DNA of 64,000 bases from Methanosaeta sp. PtaU1.Bin112 (lineage in GTDB: Archaea > Halobacteriota > Methanosarcinia > Methanotrichales > Methanotrichaceae), in the NCBI GenBank assembly GCA_002067705.1, contig MVRL01000090.1, forward strand, positions 1 to 64,000. The letters run 5' to 3'. The stretch's first letter is position 1. Every line of letters starts with the position of its first letter. The notes beneath the pieces were generated by a model. The model was not told the DNA's origin and searched no databases. It saw nothing but the letters and a program-made list of their open reading frames with translations. The position numbers and the translations under genes were made by a program. This document shows, in pieces, positions 26,053 to 34,811 of the stretch.

Positions 26053-27174
26053 TCATCTCACCACGGGAAGCAGGGCACCGGTTCCGTCCCTGCTGAGTGT
26101 GAAAAATTGCTTATATTCGCCCTTCTCTATTTTATGTTTGACGCTTTTCACATAGTAGTAACCGTTATACGAAAGGCCCGCGCCTCTCACTCCCGCTACA
26201 CCCCTGGCGCGGAGGACATGGCCGTACTTGACGGTATCAAGCTCTCCCTGGCCTTCTACCGGCTCAGGGGAATTGGTTGAGGCGGAAACGGAGGCCGACG
26301 CTGCCTGAGACGGATTCATGTTGGCCATCTGGCGCTGGATTGTCCTTCGCCTGGCGTTCGCCGGGTTTCTGGAGAGGGGAGGAACGCGCAGAGACGGCAA
26401 CCTGGGAGAAGGCAGGCTCATTTTGGTTATGGGCTCCACGAAGCTTCCCACCGATTCCGCAGGTGCCATGGAATCGTTGCTGAAGGAGAGGCTGTTGATG
26501 TTGCTGAATTCGCCCAGGTTGATGGAGAGGGCCGGCTGGGGTATGCTAAGACGGTTTTCAGGCCCCCAGTAGCCTTTATTCACCCCGAAGGTCACTGGCT
26601 CAATGTAGAAGACATAGCCGTTGCGCTTAGCCATGCGCTGCAGGAAATCATAGTCCGTTTCACACTGGCGGGGGATTCGCTGCAACATTATTGGCACGTC
26701 CGTCGTGGGAGTGATCTGGGGCAGGATGCCGTATTCTGCATAGCTTGCCAGGATCTTGGCTGCAATCACAAAATCCGGCTGGTTCTCATGGCTCTTATTC
26801 ACCTCTTCCAGGTTCATCATAATGCTGACATCCGCACCTGAGACGGAAAGGATCGATTTGCCCGGCTCATTGCTGGGAAGAAGCTGGTGGCGGGTGATTA
26901 TGCCGTCAATGAGGACCTCAGGTGTCACTCCCAGCACTACTCCGATTATGACCCGATTGAACGGCTCCAGAGATCCGCTGCTGAGGAGGTTGTATTCCCC
27001 AAGCTTATCTTTGGTCAGATTGAATTTGATCTCAAAACCGTCGCCATGCTGAGAGTCGTTATTTACTTCCACACTGGCCAGCGCGGATAGGACTTCCAGT
27101 GGAGCCGGGCGGGGTACGGTTGCCCCCATCCAGAGCACTAGCCGGATTCCGAGGAGGCTGGAGAGCATTTCCAC
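26053..27174 (-). CDS. eCIS baseplate hub, gpD/gp27-like
   Basis: A 373-residue protein of the phage late-control D / VgrG N-terminal class forming the central hub under the tube. Supporting blocks are 'LSVSGADVSIMMNLEEVNKS', 'IMLQRIPRQCETDYDFLQRM', 'AKRNGYVFYIEPVTFGVNKG' and the late 'HVLRARGVAGVRGAGLSYNG'. A Pro/Ser/Ala-rich linker near residues 265-315 ('SQAASASVSASTNSPEPVEG') separates the last module. The gene starts two bases after the LysM gene and is followed without gap by the gp5-like spike gene. Confidence 0.85.
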   Translation of the reverse strand: MEMLSSLLGIRLVLWMGATVPRPAPLEVLSALASVEVNNDSQHGDGFEIKFNLTKDKLGEYNLLSSGSLEPFNRVIIGVVLGVTPEVLIDGIITRHQLLPSNEPGKSILSVSGADVSIMMNLEEVNKSHENQPDFVIAAKILASYAEYGILPQITPTTDVPIMLQRIPRQCETDYDFLQRMAKRNGYVFYIEPVTFGVNKGYWGPENRLSIPQPALSINLGEFSNINSLSFSNDSMAPAESVGSFVEPITKMSLPSPRLPSLRVPPLSRNPANARRRTIQRQMANMNPSQAASASVSASTNSPEPVEGQGELDTVKYGHVLRARGVAGVRGAGLSYNGYYYVKSVKHKIEKGEYKQFFTLSRDGTGALLPVVR

Positions 27175-27176
27175 TC

Positions 27177-27488
27177 CTAGAACTTGAGCATGGAAATCTT
27201 GATGCGCTGACCGATCTTCTCAGTCAGCTCCTCCGGTCTCATTGCCCCATTGGCGTCGCAGATCCGCCAGAACTGCGTGGGGTCTCCAATGTAGCGGGCT
27301 GCAATCACATCGAGCCGGTCTCCTTCGGTTACCATATGCTCGGTCAGAGTGGTCATCTCCCTGGCAGAAGGAATAAATCGCCTCTTAACGTACCTGATCT
27401 CGCGGGACCGGCCATCGCCGTCCGGAACGGAGATGCTTTTGATGGGAATTTTAGAGTATCTGCTAGTGGAATCGAACATATTGATCAT
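27177..27488 (-). CDS. eCIS LysM-domain baseplate protein (Afp7 C-terminal-like)
   Basis: A 103-residue protein ending in a LysM module ('EHMVTEGDRLDVIAARYIGD', 'PTQFWRICDANGAMRPEELT'). In contractile systems (T4 gp53, Afp7) LysM modules tie the baseplate hub to the tube and do not bind peptidoglycan, so its presence in an archaeon lacking murein makes sense. It overlaps the stop of the preceding CIS tube gene by four bases. Together the two genes correspond to Afp7 of Serratia. Confidence 0.88.
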   Translation of the reverse strand: MINMFDSTSRYSKIPIKSISVPDGDGRSREIRYVKRRFIPSAREMTTLTEHMVTEGDRLDVIAARYIGDPTQFWRICDANGAMRPEELTEKIGQRIKISMLKF

Positions 27489-28144
27489 CCCAGACTGAGG
27501 TCAAAGGAAAATGATGCCGAGCCTGAGATTCCTCCCAGACCGTTTATGGTGGCCATAGTCTCCTTTATCACCTGGTGGGCCATGAATAGAGCACCACCTG
27601 CGCTCATCAATCCCAGATCCTGATAATTGAGGACCTTCAGGCCGAGAGAGACCCTGGCCCGGATGGGATTGAGATCCTGGTCGAATGCCTCCTCAGCAAT
27701 GGACATTTCGATAATTCTCACGGGGAGGATGCGTTTGATTCCCCAGACAAAGAAGGTCATGGGGGCCTCTGCCGGTATTATCTCGACCACCCCCAGAAGC
27801 TGCAGCGCCTCATTGGCGATGACCAGGGCGGACTTGGGATAGAGCAGCATCTCCAGAGAAGCCAGGGTGGAATATATGCCGGTCGTCTTGGCCAGGGTCT
27901 TGTCCTGCTCGAGCTGGTCTGTGGCATCGATCTCCACCTCCAGCTTGATAGTCTCCTGAGGAGGGCCCTTCAGACGCAAAGCCTCGCCCTTATCGGCATC
28001 TCCACCTGATGTTTGGGGAGTGATGCTTCTGTTGAGGGTGTCCGGGTTGTACTGGAAGATCACAATGCTTGCCAGCGGATTGAAGGGATCGACGCCGATG
28101 ATGGCGCCCTTCATGAGGCGGGGGGAGTTGGGGAAGGTAGACAT
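27485..28144 (-). CDS. eCIS tube-initiator protein (Afp7-like, CIS_tube domain)
   Basis: A 219-residue protein with the contractile injection system tube-like domain: 'GVDPFNPLASIVIFQYNPDT' followed by 'LNRSITPQTSGGD', then 'IKLEVEIDATDQLEQD', 'MTFFVWGIKRILPVRIIEMS' and 'DLNPIRARVSLGLKVLNYQD'. Members form the first ring on the hub from which the inner tube polymerises. It starts 88 bases after the second DUF4157 gene, one of the few real gaps in the train, so a secondary start of transcription here is possible. Confidence 0.85.
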   Translation of the reverse strand: MSTFPNSPRLMKGAIIGVDPFNPLASIVIFQYNPDTLNRSITPQTSGGDADKGEALRLKGPPQETIKLEVEIDATDQLEQDKTLAKTTGIYSTLASLEMLLYPKSALVIANEALQLLGVVEIIPAEAPMTFFVWGIKRILPVRIIEMSIAEEAFDQDLNPIRARVSLGLKVLNYQDLGLMSAGGALFMAHQVIKETMATINGLGGISGSASFSFDLSLG

Positions 28145-28232
28145 AGGATCACTGAATTATGATTATTTATTCATTCATACAAAGAGCATCCCGGCAAAAA
28201 TCATTGCGGGAAGCATACAATTGCTGATTGCA

Positions 28233-29987
28233 TCAACTGCAATTGACAAATCTTTGCTCTTTCCAAGCATCTGTTATCGGCCAATCTTGCCTGGGAATAA
28301 ATCCCTTTCGATTATTCTCGACCCATTGCACAATGCATTTGAGCCTCTGGTCTGAGGTAAAACTAACGCCATCCTTTAAAAAATTCACCACCTGCTTTCT
28401 GGCCTCTTCGGGCGTAAAAGGTTTCGGGGATGCACAGCTTTGTGGAGCTGATGACGTTTTTCCATCTATTATCTCGTAGAGAATCTTCATTATGCCGTAG
28501 GAGCGCTTGAATTCTTTCTGCAGGCTGTCGATATCTCCCTGTGGATTTGATGCAATAGTACTGTAAACAGATGATGCTCGTCTAGTATCTCCAAAACGTT
28601 CGGCAAGGAAATAGTCAACCCCGTATGCTTCTCCTTCTGATGCTTCACCTCCGGCAAATCCTCCCGTGTGGCGGAGATGAACAAATTCATGAACCAAAAT
28701 CGCTCCGACCTCTTTCCATGTATGCGAACCATTAAGATAATCTGGACGTATCCAGGTATCGCTTCCTTTAGTATCGCCTGCCCTGCCTAATCCTTTCATG
28801 TGGGCTTCTTTTTGACCCACAGCTTTTAGCAGTGAAGCAGATGAATAGATAGAGTAATACTCCGTCCATAAAGGCATATTTTCCCCGGCAACTTCATATA
28901 GACCATGTTCTATCTCCTGAATTTCGGAATAATTAAACTCTTTGCCGGCTTTCTGCAAAAAGGTGCTGCGATTTGACCAAAACTGAGGAGGCGCATTCTT
29001 CAGCCTGTAAATCCTAATAGCTCCAATGCTATCTGCTTTTCCTTTGAGATAATTGTCTATCTCTGCAAGTTCAGAAGCAGGAAATGCTGCTATAGAATCC
29101 AGAATTTTTTTAATGCTGTCAATAGTCGGCTCAAATCGAGAATAATAGACTATTTCGATGAACGCATTAATCCGCGGTTCCCCTGGAGAGTTCAGACGTA
29201 TTAGTTCTTCGTTAGATAGTTTAGACAGCCATTCGATGATCAGCTTTGAATCTTTTTGCTTTTTTAAAAGGTCAATAGCATCTCCAATCCTATTATTTTG
29301 GGCAGAAAGATGACTCTTAAACGTTTCAAAGTCATCTGGAATATCTGACGCAATCTCTCCAGGAGCATCTCTCTGGATACCGATCATGCCGGTGCACCCC
29401 TGCTGTGCCACATGCACCAGTTCATGGGCCAGCAATCTCATGCCTTCAAATGTTTTTGGTCTATATTGCCCTGATCCAAAGAAGATATTATTTCCAGCAG
29501 TATACGCCCGTGAACCGATCGATCTTGCAGAATTGGACGCAAGAGATCCGGTATGGATTCGAACGGAGCTTAAGCTATGTGAGTTGAAATTCATAACCTC
29601 ATTGATAGAGTCTCTCCGATCCGTTCCTATTATTTTATCAGCCATAAGATCAGCTTCGTTCTCAAATTTATCACGGGGCTGATTGACAGTCAAATTATCA
29701 TTGCTTTCCACAGAGGATGAATGAACCTTCATATTGCTAAATAAATACCCAATCCTTGGCTCCATGAAGGATCTTGTCTCTGGAGATAGCGGCTGTCCTG
29801 ACGAGCGAAGAGCCTCGTGGACAATTGGTGGCACCCTCTGCCCATTCGCACCTTCTGATGAAAAATTGTGCTGCACAAGCTGCTTCTTTGGGCACTCATT
29901 GCATTCGTGGCGCATAGTTGCCCTGGAGAGGGATGTTGCGGCTCTTAACCGAGCTTTTTTAGTCTGCTGCTCATACGACAAACTCAT
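28233..29987 (-). CDS. DUF4157 protein with second HExxH peptidase-like domain, candidate eCIS cargo
   Basis: A 584-residue protein. Residues about 55-200 are an eCIS-core DUF4157 domain with H188-ELV-H192 in 'LLAHELVHVAQQG'. This domain is interrupted by the 'VNQPRDKFENEADLMADKII' block, which normally lies outside it. After a helical linker (about 220-360) a second zinc-metallopeptidase motif occurs, H433-EFV-H437 in 'VGAILVHEFVHLRHTGG', with a downstream E453 in 'EGEAYGVDYFLAERFGD', a gluzincin-like arrangement. The N-terminus carries C29-x2-C32 in 'HECNECPKKQLVQ', shared with the preceding DUF4157 protein. No signal peptide. The ribosome-binding site AAAGGAA precedes it. A toxin role is inferred from position and architecture. 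Confidence 0.8.
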   Translation of the reverse strand: MSLSYEQQTKKARLRAATSLSRATMRHECNECPKKQLVQHNFSSEGANGQRVPPIVHEALRSSGQPLSPETRSFMEPRIGYLFSNMKVHSSSVESNDNLTVNQPRDKFENEADLMADKIIGTDRRDSINEVMNFNSHSLSSVRIHTGSLASNSARSIGSRAYTAGNNIFFGSGQYRPKTFEGMRLLAHELVHVAQQGCTGMIGIQRDAPGEIASDIPDDFETFKSHLSAQNNRIGDAIDLLKKQKDSKLIIEWLSKLSNEELIRLNSPGEPRINAFIEIVYYSRFEPTIDSIKKILDSIAAFPASELAEIDNYLKGKADSIGAIRIYRLKNAPPQFWSNRSTFLQKAGKEFNYSEIQEIEHGLYEVAGENMPLWTEYYSIYSSASLLKAVGQKEAHMKGLGRAGDTKGSDTWIRPDYLNGSHTWKEVGAILVHEFVHLRHTGGFAGGEASEGEAYGVDYFLAERFGDTRRASSVYSTIASNPQGDIDSLQKEFKRSYGIMKILYEIIDGKTSSAPQSCASPKPFTPEEARKQVVNFLKDGVSFTSDQRLKCIVQWVENNRKGFIPRQDWPITDAWKEQRFVNCS

Positions 29988-30050
29988 GTACTTCGTTCCT
30001 TTTTTCAGTCTGGCATATCATGGAAATAAATTCCAAGTGAGATAATTAGC

Positions 30051-31145
30051 CTAGGCATACTCCGTTCCTTCAGGAAGCAAGCGTTCCGGGAAGTCACCAG
30101 GCTCGCTCGGCTCTCCGGGAAGGACCTGTTCTTCTTCTGGCTGAGTTTTCGGAGCACTCTGCTGTTTGCAGATCTCGATACATGCCTCATAAAAGGGCCG
30201 GGATATCTGAATCATCTCATTGCTGAGTGATCTGGAGACCTTGAATTCTTCATAGCTCATATATTCGCCTGATTCGCTTCCAATCATCTCCTGGCAGGCA
30301 GGCAACCGAAATCCTATTCGCATAGACGGACCACCGCTGCTGCTCCCGGAAACTGTACTACGCAGAAGGGAAGGTATTTCGCTTATCGATATTACCTTAT
30401 CCTTGCCCCCGAATAAGAGGTGATACTGTCTGCGCGCATCACGCCTTATTCCTATTGTAGGGCTTGAAACTACAGGCGTGTCTTCCGGGCCAGAAGCGCG
30501 AAATTCGGCTCTGCCGGACTCCGGCTCGATTAAGATCGTAAACATGCCCTGAATCTTCGGATCAGCGGGTGTGCCGATCTGACGCTGGATCAGAGTTGCA
30601 GGAGAGGCTGCAATTGCAGGAGCTATCTTCTCGTGATATACATTCCGGAAGAAGATCCCATCGGCTGCTTCATCTGCGGCCCTCTCCAATCCGTCTCCTG
30701 GCCTGTCAAGAATGCTCTGTGGCGATATCAGCCTACGCGACTGCTGCACCACATGAGCCAGCTCATGGCCCAGGAGACGCTTTCCCTCTCTGGTCTCTGC
30801 ATCATACTCTCCTGAGCCGAATACTATGTTCTGGCCGGTGGCATAAGCGCGGGCATTAAGCTTTCTGGCAGATTCCGCTGCCATGGCGTCAGTATGCACT
30901 CTGACCTTTCCAAAATCATAACCGAATTTGCTCTCAAAAAAGGATCTGGTGGAAACGCCCAGAGGCTGTCCAGTCGATGTGATCACATCATGGACAATTG
31001 ATGAATCTAATTCCACTGGACTTAAAGAGCTTCGCTGGATCACTTTTTTTTTCTTGGGGCAAAAGACGCATTTTCGCTGCAAAGCCACAATGTTTGCCTG
31101 CCATGAAGGCGATTTCCTTTCTCTGGCATAGATTACAGCGCTCAT
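30051..31145 (-). CDS. eCIS DUF4157 protein
   Basis: A 364-residue protein with the DUF4157 domain at about 45-140: 'SSIVHDVITSTGQPLGVSTR', 'YDFGKVRVHTDAMAAESARK', 'ARAYATGQNIVFGSGEYDAE' and H127-ELA-H131 in 'LLGHELAHVVQQSRR'. A residual 'LDRPGDGLERAADEAADGI' follows. The rest (200-364) is beta-rich and unrecognised, ending in a Pro/Glu-rich tail. N-terminal C26-x2-C29 in 'CVFCPKKKKVIQRSSL' resembles the next gene. DUF4157 proteins are strongly associated with eCIS loci and are proposed as cargo or as processing peptidases. It starts in a four-base overlap with the small conserved gene. Confidence 0.85.
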   Translation of the reverse strand: MSAVIYARERKSPSWQANIVALQRKCVFCPKKKKVIQRSSLSPVELDSSIVHDVITSTGQPLGVSTRSFFESKFGYDFGKVRVHTDAMAAESARKLNARAYATGQNIVFGSGEYDAETREGKRLLGHELAHVVQQSRRLISPQSILDRPGDGLERAADEAADGIFFRNVYHEKIAPAIAASPATLIQRQIGTPADPKIQGMFTILIEPESGRAEFRASGPEDTPVVSSPTIGIRRDARRQYHLLFGGKDKVISISEIPSLLRSTVSGSSSGGPSMRIGFRLPACQEMIGSESGEYMSYEEFKVSRSLSNEMIQISRPFYEACIEICKQQSAPKTQPEEEQVLPGEPSEPGDFPERLLPEGTEYA

Positions 31146-31399
31146 CTCTTCATCCCTCCGTAGACCGCTCCCGCAACCTGCCTTCCAATCCGTTCCGCTC
31201 TGGCTCCGGCAGCCACCTCAAATGATCCGCTTTTTATTGCGTCGATCTGCGTTTCGGCGGTGAGGGACTCCGGCACCCCTCTCTCCTGAAAGAGCCTGGA
31301 TAGCTCCTTCTCCAGCGACTCACCTATTCTGAATCTATCCTCCGGCAAAAAGCCCTCTAAAACCAGCTCGTCGATATGGATCTCAACCTTCGGCCTCAT
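31142..31399 (-). CDS. Small conserved eCIS protein
   Basis: An 85-residue protein starting 'MRPKVEIHIDELVLEGFLPE' and containing 'RIGESLEKELSRLFQERGVP'. I recall short proteins with the same 'IHIxELVLxGF..DRxRIGExxExELxRLF' pattern between the ATPase and DUF4157 genes of other eCIS loci; no function has been assigned to them as far as I know. It overlaps both neighbours by four bases. Its tie to the DUF4157 genes suggests a role in cargo handling, which is inference. Confidence 0.7.
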   Translation of the reverse strand: MRPKVEIHIDELVLEGFLPEDRFRIGESLEKELSRLFQERGVPESLTAETQIDAIKSGSFEVAAGARAERIGRQVAGAVYGGMKR

Positions 31400-33489
31400 A
31401 TCCAGCCTCCGATCTCCGCCTCGGTAAGAGGTTTCTCAAGCTTGGCATACTCCACGCGGGCAGCGTGCAGCAGGTGGCCCATGCCGATGGGCTGGGACTC
31501 TTCCGCGGCCAGAAACGCAGAATAGAGGGCGATGTTCTTTATGTTTCCTCCTGCCACATTGAGCCTGGAGAGCTTCTCCATATCCAGCCGCCCTTTTGGA
31601 GCCTGCGGTGGAAAGATTCGCATCCAGATCCGGCCTCTCTGCTCTGCATCCGGGAAAGGAAAATTGACCGAAAACCTGATCCTCCTGAGAAATGCTGGGT
31701 CAAGGGATTTTTTCATGTTCGTGGTGAGTATGGCCAGGCCCCGGTAAGCCTCCATTCTTTGCAGAAGATAGCTGACCTCAATGTTGGCGTAGCGGTCGTG
31801 GCTGTCTTTGACCTCGCTGCGTTTGCCGAAAAGAGCATCGGCCTCGTCAAAAAGCAGCAGGCATCCGCCCTGTTCCGCCGCATCAAAAACCCTCTTGAGG
31901 TTCTTCTCTGTCTCGCCGATGTATTTGCTCACTACCGACGAGAGGTCAATACGGTAGAGATCGAGACCCAGCTCATTGGCCAGAACCTCGGCGGCAAGGG
32001 TCTTTCCCGTTCCGCTCGCCCCGGAAAAGAGTACGCTGATTCCTTTTCCCATGGAAAGCTTTCTCTCAAAGCCCCACTGGCCATAAACTTTGGCCCGGTT
32101 CCTTACGTGAATTGCGATATCTCGAAGGATCTGGGTCTGCATGGCAGGCAAAACCAGATCAGCCCATGTTGCCACAGGGACAATCCTCTGGGCCAGTGCG
32201 TCCAGATTAGGGCGCACCTGGGAGCGGCAGGCATCCCAAATCTCTCTTTGAAGAAGCCTCTGATCATTATCATCTTTGCCTTTAGATCTGCAGGAGGCGG
32301 CCTTCTTAGCAGTCATCTCGCTGCAGGCATTGCGAATGGACTGAGAGCTGAGATCAAACTCGGAGACGATGGCATCCAGATCGCCATCCAGATGCATCGC
32401 AGAGCCTTTCATGCATCCCGCCCAGAGAGCACGCTGCTCTTCTCTGGAAGGCCCGGCAATCTCAAAAGAAAGCGTGGCGCGCAGCAGATCACGCCTGCGC
32501 TTCTCAGTGGAGACTATGAGCGGGCAGGCAACCTTATCAGCGAGGCGGCTGGCCAGCCTATCAAGGACAGGCTCTCCCGGATTATCATCATATTCCAGCA
32601 GCAGGGCAGAGCCGCTCAGAGCACAGTCCCTTTCCCAAATCCTCAAGAGAGACAAAAATTGGCTGCAATCCTGGGGGACCGCCTGGAGCTCTACGCGGTG
32701 CAGATTCAAGCCCAGAATAGCAGATGCAGCCTGAGCTACGGACCGGCGGGATAATGCGTCGCTTCCATACAGCTCAATGGCATAGAGATGGGAGTCCGCC
32801 GTCCTTTCCTGCCAGCAAGCAGCGATGCTCTCTGCCAGGGCCCTGTGGGTGGGAAATATCTCAAAATCGCAGCTAATAGGCTCGATAAATCCCTCAAGCC
32901 GCTCATCGCTGTGGCAGACCCCTGCCAGATAATGCAAAACCTTCTCCTCGATCCTCAGAGGGCTAGAGGTGAGCGTCTTGCCGTCAAGCACCTCGACTAA
33001 GCGCCAGCTCCTCAAGGGCGAAGCTGGCGAGATGGCGCTCCAATGGGGATCATCCAGGATGGCCAGAGCCAGGCCAAAGGTTGGTAAAAAACCGCCGCCC
33101 CGCAGATTTCCGCTCTGCGCCTGGGCCAGAAGGGCAGCAAAGCCTGAGTCCAGCTCCGCTCCGGCGCATAAAAGAATCAGATCTCGCTCAAATTTGGAGA
33201 GTCCGAAGGACCGGCAGACGATATCCAGAGTTGGTGGGCTCGCCATTCCTGAGAGGATCTTAATCTGCTCTTCCCTGGCAATGCAGGCCAGGTTATCTGG
33301 CCGGTCTCTGCAATCTCTTGAATGTTCATTTGGAGCACTGACGCCACCATTGGCAATATCATCTGCCATGCCGCCGGGCAGGTCGTTTTTGTCGGCCAGG
33401 AGATTGCTCAATTTATCCTTGATCTCCCCGAGGGCAGAGGATAAATAGCGCTGATTGGCCTCTTGCCAGGACAGAATTTCAGAGTTCAT
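31396..33489 (-). CDS. eCIS AAA+ ATPase (Afp15/Pvc15-like)
   Basis: A 697-residue ATPase. The C-terminal AAA+ module has Walker A at 490-497 (GASGTGKT), Walker B at 544-551 ('LLLFDEAD'), sensor 1 in 'AILTTNMKKSLDPAFLRRI' and the arginine-finger region. An earlier AAA module (about 235-400) is degenerate: 'YAIELYGSDALSRRS' replaces a P-loop. This degenerate-plus-active layout is characteristic of Afp15/Pvc15, which in PVC has been linked to loading the effector into the assembled particle. It overlaps the DUF4255 gene and the small conserved gene by four bases each. Confidence 0.9.
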   Translation of the reverse strand: MNSEILSWQEANQRYLSSALGEIKDKLSNLLADKNDLPGGMADDIANGGVSAPNEHSRDCRDRPDNLACIAREEQIKILSGMASPPTLDIVCRSFGLSKFERDLILLCAGAELDSGFAALLAQAQSGNLRGGGFLPTFGLALAILDDPHWSAISPASPLRSWRLVEVLDGKTLTSSPLRIEEKVLHYLAGVCHSDERLEGFIEPISCDFEIFPTHRALAESIAACWQERTADSHLYAIELYGSDALSRRSVAQAASAILGLNLHRVELQAVPQDCSQFLSLLRIWERDCALSGSALLLEYDDNPGEPVLDRLASRLADKVACPLIVSTEKRRRDLLRATLSFEIAGPSREEQRALWAGCMKGSAMHLDGDLDAIVSEFDLSSQSIRNACSEMTAKKAASCRSKGKDDNDQRLLQREIWDACRSQVRPNLDALAQRIVPVATWADLVLPAMQTQILRDIAIHVRNRAKVYGQWGFERKLSMGKGISVLFSGASGTGKTLAAEVLANELGLDLYRIDLSSVVSKYIGETEKNLKRVFDAAEQGGCLLLFDEADALFGKRSEVKDSHDRYANIEVSYLLQRMEAYRGLAILTTNMKKSLDPAFLRRIRFSVNFPFPDAEQRGRIWMRIFPPQAPKGRLDMEKLSRLNVAGGNIKNIALYSAFLAAEESQPIGMGHLLHAARVEYAKLEKPLTEAEIGGWI

Positions 33490-34811
33490 ATTATTGCCAC
33501 TTCCTTGCCCTGGAACCGAGGCGGGTCAAAGGCAAAATCGATGAACCTGTTATGCACTCCATCCACGCTCAATCGCACGAAGTATTTACCTTCAGATACC
33601 TGGGAAGCATCAAAGGTCAGATTGTATCTCGGCTCTTGGATCGGTTCGGCGGTGATCTCGATGCTGCCCAGGAAGAGAGAGGCCTTCTGAGTGGGTAGCA
33701 CCCGCGGGCTGATGTTCACCAGAATGGCTCTCTTATCAGCGGCATCGATGCTGACGACGACCGGAGAGAGCAGGAGAGGCAGCTGATTTGTTGCCGTCTC
33801 TTCTTTGCCTTTCCCAAAGACCACAGAAACGTCATAGCGTCCTGCTGCCCAAAGCTGAGAAGGCAAGATCTCGCCTGCCTGGGGAAACTGGGGATCCTGG
33901 GGCAACGATAAAGAAATCTCATCCCCAGTTCTGCTGGCAAAATCCGCTCCATCGATTTCCCTCATTATTTTATGCTTATCATTCTTGAAGACAAGCCTCG
34001 CATCTGGATCTCTCAGAAGGTTATGGCCTTTGATCACCAGAAGGTCCCCGAGATTTGCGCTCATCTGTCGGATTTTATTCATCTGAGGCTGCAATTCCAG
34101 AAGAGCCGGGTAGGAAGATCGCAGGCCCACCTGAGACGATATGCCCTCATTTTGCCTGCCGATGGCAAGAACAGGTAGAGGCGAGCGGGATGGACTGTGA
34201 GAGTCTATCAGCACAAGGGAAACCTGATAAGCTACCGAAGGCCTATAGCTGGCCTGGAATGCCGACCAGAGCTTGGAGACCTCCTCGGTGCTCATGAAAT
34301 AGGGTATGATCTTGATCTGCTCAATCTGATCCGCCAGGTCTGATGCCTTGAGAGAGTGCATCGATAAGGGAAGCAGTTCTGCTGTTATGGGAGACGTATT
34401 CATTTGGCTGCCATTTAGAGACTGCCTTATTGAGTCCCGATTGAGGACTGGCATTTCGTGCAGCAGCTGCATGGCATATCCCAGAAGTATCTCTGCTTCG
34501 AAGCTCTCCTTGCCATAGGCGGTGAGAACGTAGAAAAGATCCAGAGCAAGAGGCGGGTTGGATAGGCGTTGACCTCTGCAATCATAGGATGGAAGACCGA
34601 CGTTTCGCCAACCGCTATTTGGTGAAACATGATATAAAAAGAGGTTAAGCTGAGGAGCTTCATCATCGCCCACAGTTATCCTGGATGGAGGCAGGGCGGT
34701 GACCTTAACAGGACCTCCTACAGTTGAAGATACCGACTGGTCTATCAGGCAATTATCCAGAAGATCTTTCAGAACTGCCGTTACCGATGCTATAGCCAGG
34801 GCGTTGCTCAT
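33486..34811 (-). CDS. eCIS DUF4255 tail-terminator/cap protein (Pvc16-like)
   Basis: A 441-residue protein. The N-terminal 190 residues are DUF4255: 'AIASVTAVLKDLLDNCLIDQ', 'LNLFLYHVSPNSGWRNVGLP', 'LDLFYVLTAYGKESFEAEIL', 'LLGYAMQLLHEMPVLNRDSI'. In Afp16/Pvc16 this domain forms the cap that ends sheath and tube growth. The C-terminal 250 residues add two Ig-like beta modules ('LGDLLVIKGHNLLRDPDARL', 'VSVIDAAD'-type strands) that the short Afp16 lacks; similar long versions occur in other eCIS. It starts within the stop of the disordered linker gene. Confidence 0.88.
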   Translation of the reverse strand: MSNALAIASVTAVLKDLLDNCLIDQSVSSTVGGPVKVTALPPSRITVGDDEAPQLNLFLYHVSPNSGWRNVGLPSYDCRGQRLSNPPLALDLFYVLTAYGKESFEAEILLGYAMQLLHEMPVLNRDSIRQSLNGSQMNTSPITAELLPLSMHSLKASDLADQIEQIKIIPYFMSTEEVSKLWSAFQASYRPSVAYQVSLVLIDSHSPSRSPLPVLAIGRQNEGISSQVGLRSSYPALLELQPQMNKIRQMSANLGDLLVIKGHNLLRDPDARLVFKNDKHKIMREIDGADFASRTGDEISLSLPQDPQFPQAGEILPSQLWAAGRYDVSVVFGKGKEETATNQLPLLLSPVVVSIDAADKRAILVNISPRVLPTQKASLFLGSIEITAEPIQEPRYNLTFDASQVSEGKYFVRLSVDGVHNRFIDFAFDPPRFQGKEVAII

